This document shows, piece by piece, positions 63,760-64,000 of a stretch of 64,000 nucleotides of DNA. How positions within the stretch are numbered: the stretch's first letter is position 1; every line of letters begins with the position of its first letter. The position numbers were made by a program, and so were the translations under genes. A model generated the notes under the pieces. It was not told the DNA's origin, made no database searches, and worked only from the letters and a program-made list of their open reading frames with translations. Source of the stretch: Sciurus carolinensis (taxonomy: Eukaryota > Chordata > Mammalia > Rodentia > Sciuridae); contig NC_062214.1 of NCBI RefSeq assembly GCF_902686445.1, positions 88,764,738 through 88,828,737 on the forward strand, written 5' to 3'.

Positions 63760-64000
63760 AGGTGCTGTTCAGCCAGAGTTCCCGGATGTTATCATTTTAC
63801 ATGTCCATAGTATAATGATTGAAACCAGGATTTTGGCACCATGATATTAACCACACTGCAGATCTTATTTGAGTTTCACCGTTTTTACATGCACTGTTTT
63901 TTCTTTTGGTGGGGGTGGCAGTGTCCAACTCCAATTTTATCCTATGTATAGACTCATGTAACCACTTCCACGGTCAGAACAGTCTTTTCCCCAAACTTCC
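63760..64000 (-). mobile_element. L1M-like LINE fragment, antisense, runs off the window
   Basis: gccagagttcccggatgtta, tccaattttatcctatgtat, agactcatgtaaccacttcc and ggtcagaacagtcttttccc resemble L1M 3' text read backwards. The right end is outside the window. Confidence 0.6.

Overview
The window looks like nuclear DNA of a squirrel-family rodent (Sciuridae, marmot or ground-squirrel type). This is inferred from about forty SINEs: tRNA-Ala-derived ID elements (core gctggggatgtggctcagtg) and B1+ID composites of the B1-dID/STRID type that dominate sciurid genomes. Two L1 3'-end fragments near 36.5 kb and 57 kb also look sciurid. Ancient eutherian repeats (MIR, L2, MLT1/MaLR LTRs, MER2, MER5A) fill the background. 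There are no bacterial-type genes, no tRNA or rRNA genes and no CRISPR array, and no open reading frame resembles a protein I recognise.

The one gene-level landmark is a CpG island at about 34.0-36.1 kb. Its upstream lip holds a purine-rich stretch with a (CG)8 run and G-rich tracts. A probable non-coding first exon follows and ends at a consensus splice donor at 34419/34420 on the + strand. The simplest reading is that 1-34 kb is 5' flank and 34.4-64 kb is the first part of a long intron. I could not identify the gene from its 5'UTR. The second exon is not evident in the window.

Layout: 0-9.5 kb is repeat-dense and AT-rich, including one antisense L1 broken by five SINEs. 9.5-23 kb has SINEs, MLT1, L1 and L2, with slowly-evolving-looking unique patches. 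23-30 kb is AT-rich with several candidate conserved non-coding elements and a MaLR solo LTR. 30-34 kb has an antisense LTR, SINEs and a 138-nt polypurine tract. 34-36.1 kb is the CpG island. 36.1-64 kb is GC-richer intron-like DNA with MIR/L2 debris, (TG)n arrays, CTCF-like motifs, candidate enhancers, an antisense L1 with two nested SINEs and a MER2 transposon.

The most unusual signal is a 66-bp sequence present twice, identical base for base, 875 bp apart (36291-36356 and 37166-37231), each copy carrying an internal 21-bp tandem duplication. It matches no repeat family I know. Other points of interest are the polypurine tract, the promoter-proximal (CG)8, three evenly spaced octamer-like POU sites near 44.97 kb, an RFX X-box-like cluster near 37.8-37.95 kb, four same-strand CTCF-like motifs and several candidate conserved elements. 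Repeat family names come from memory of consensus sequences, not from a database search.
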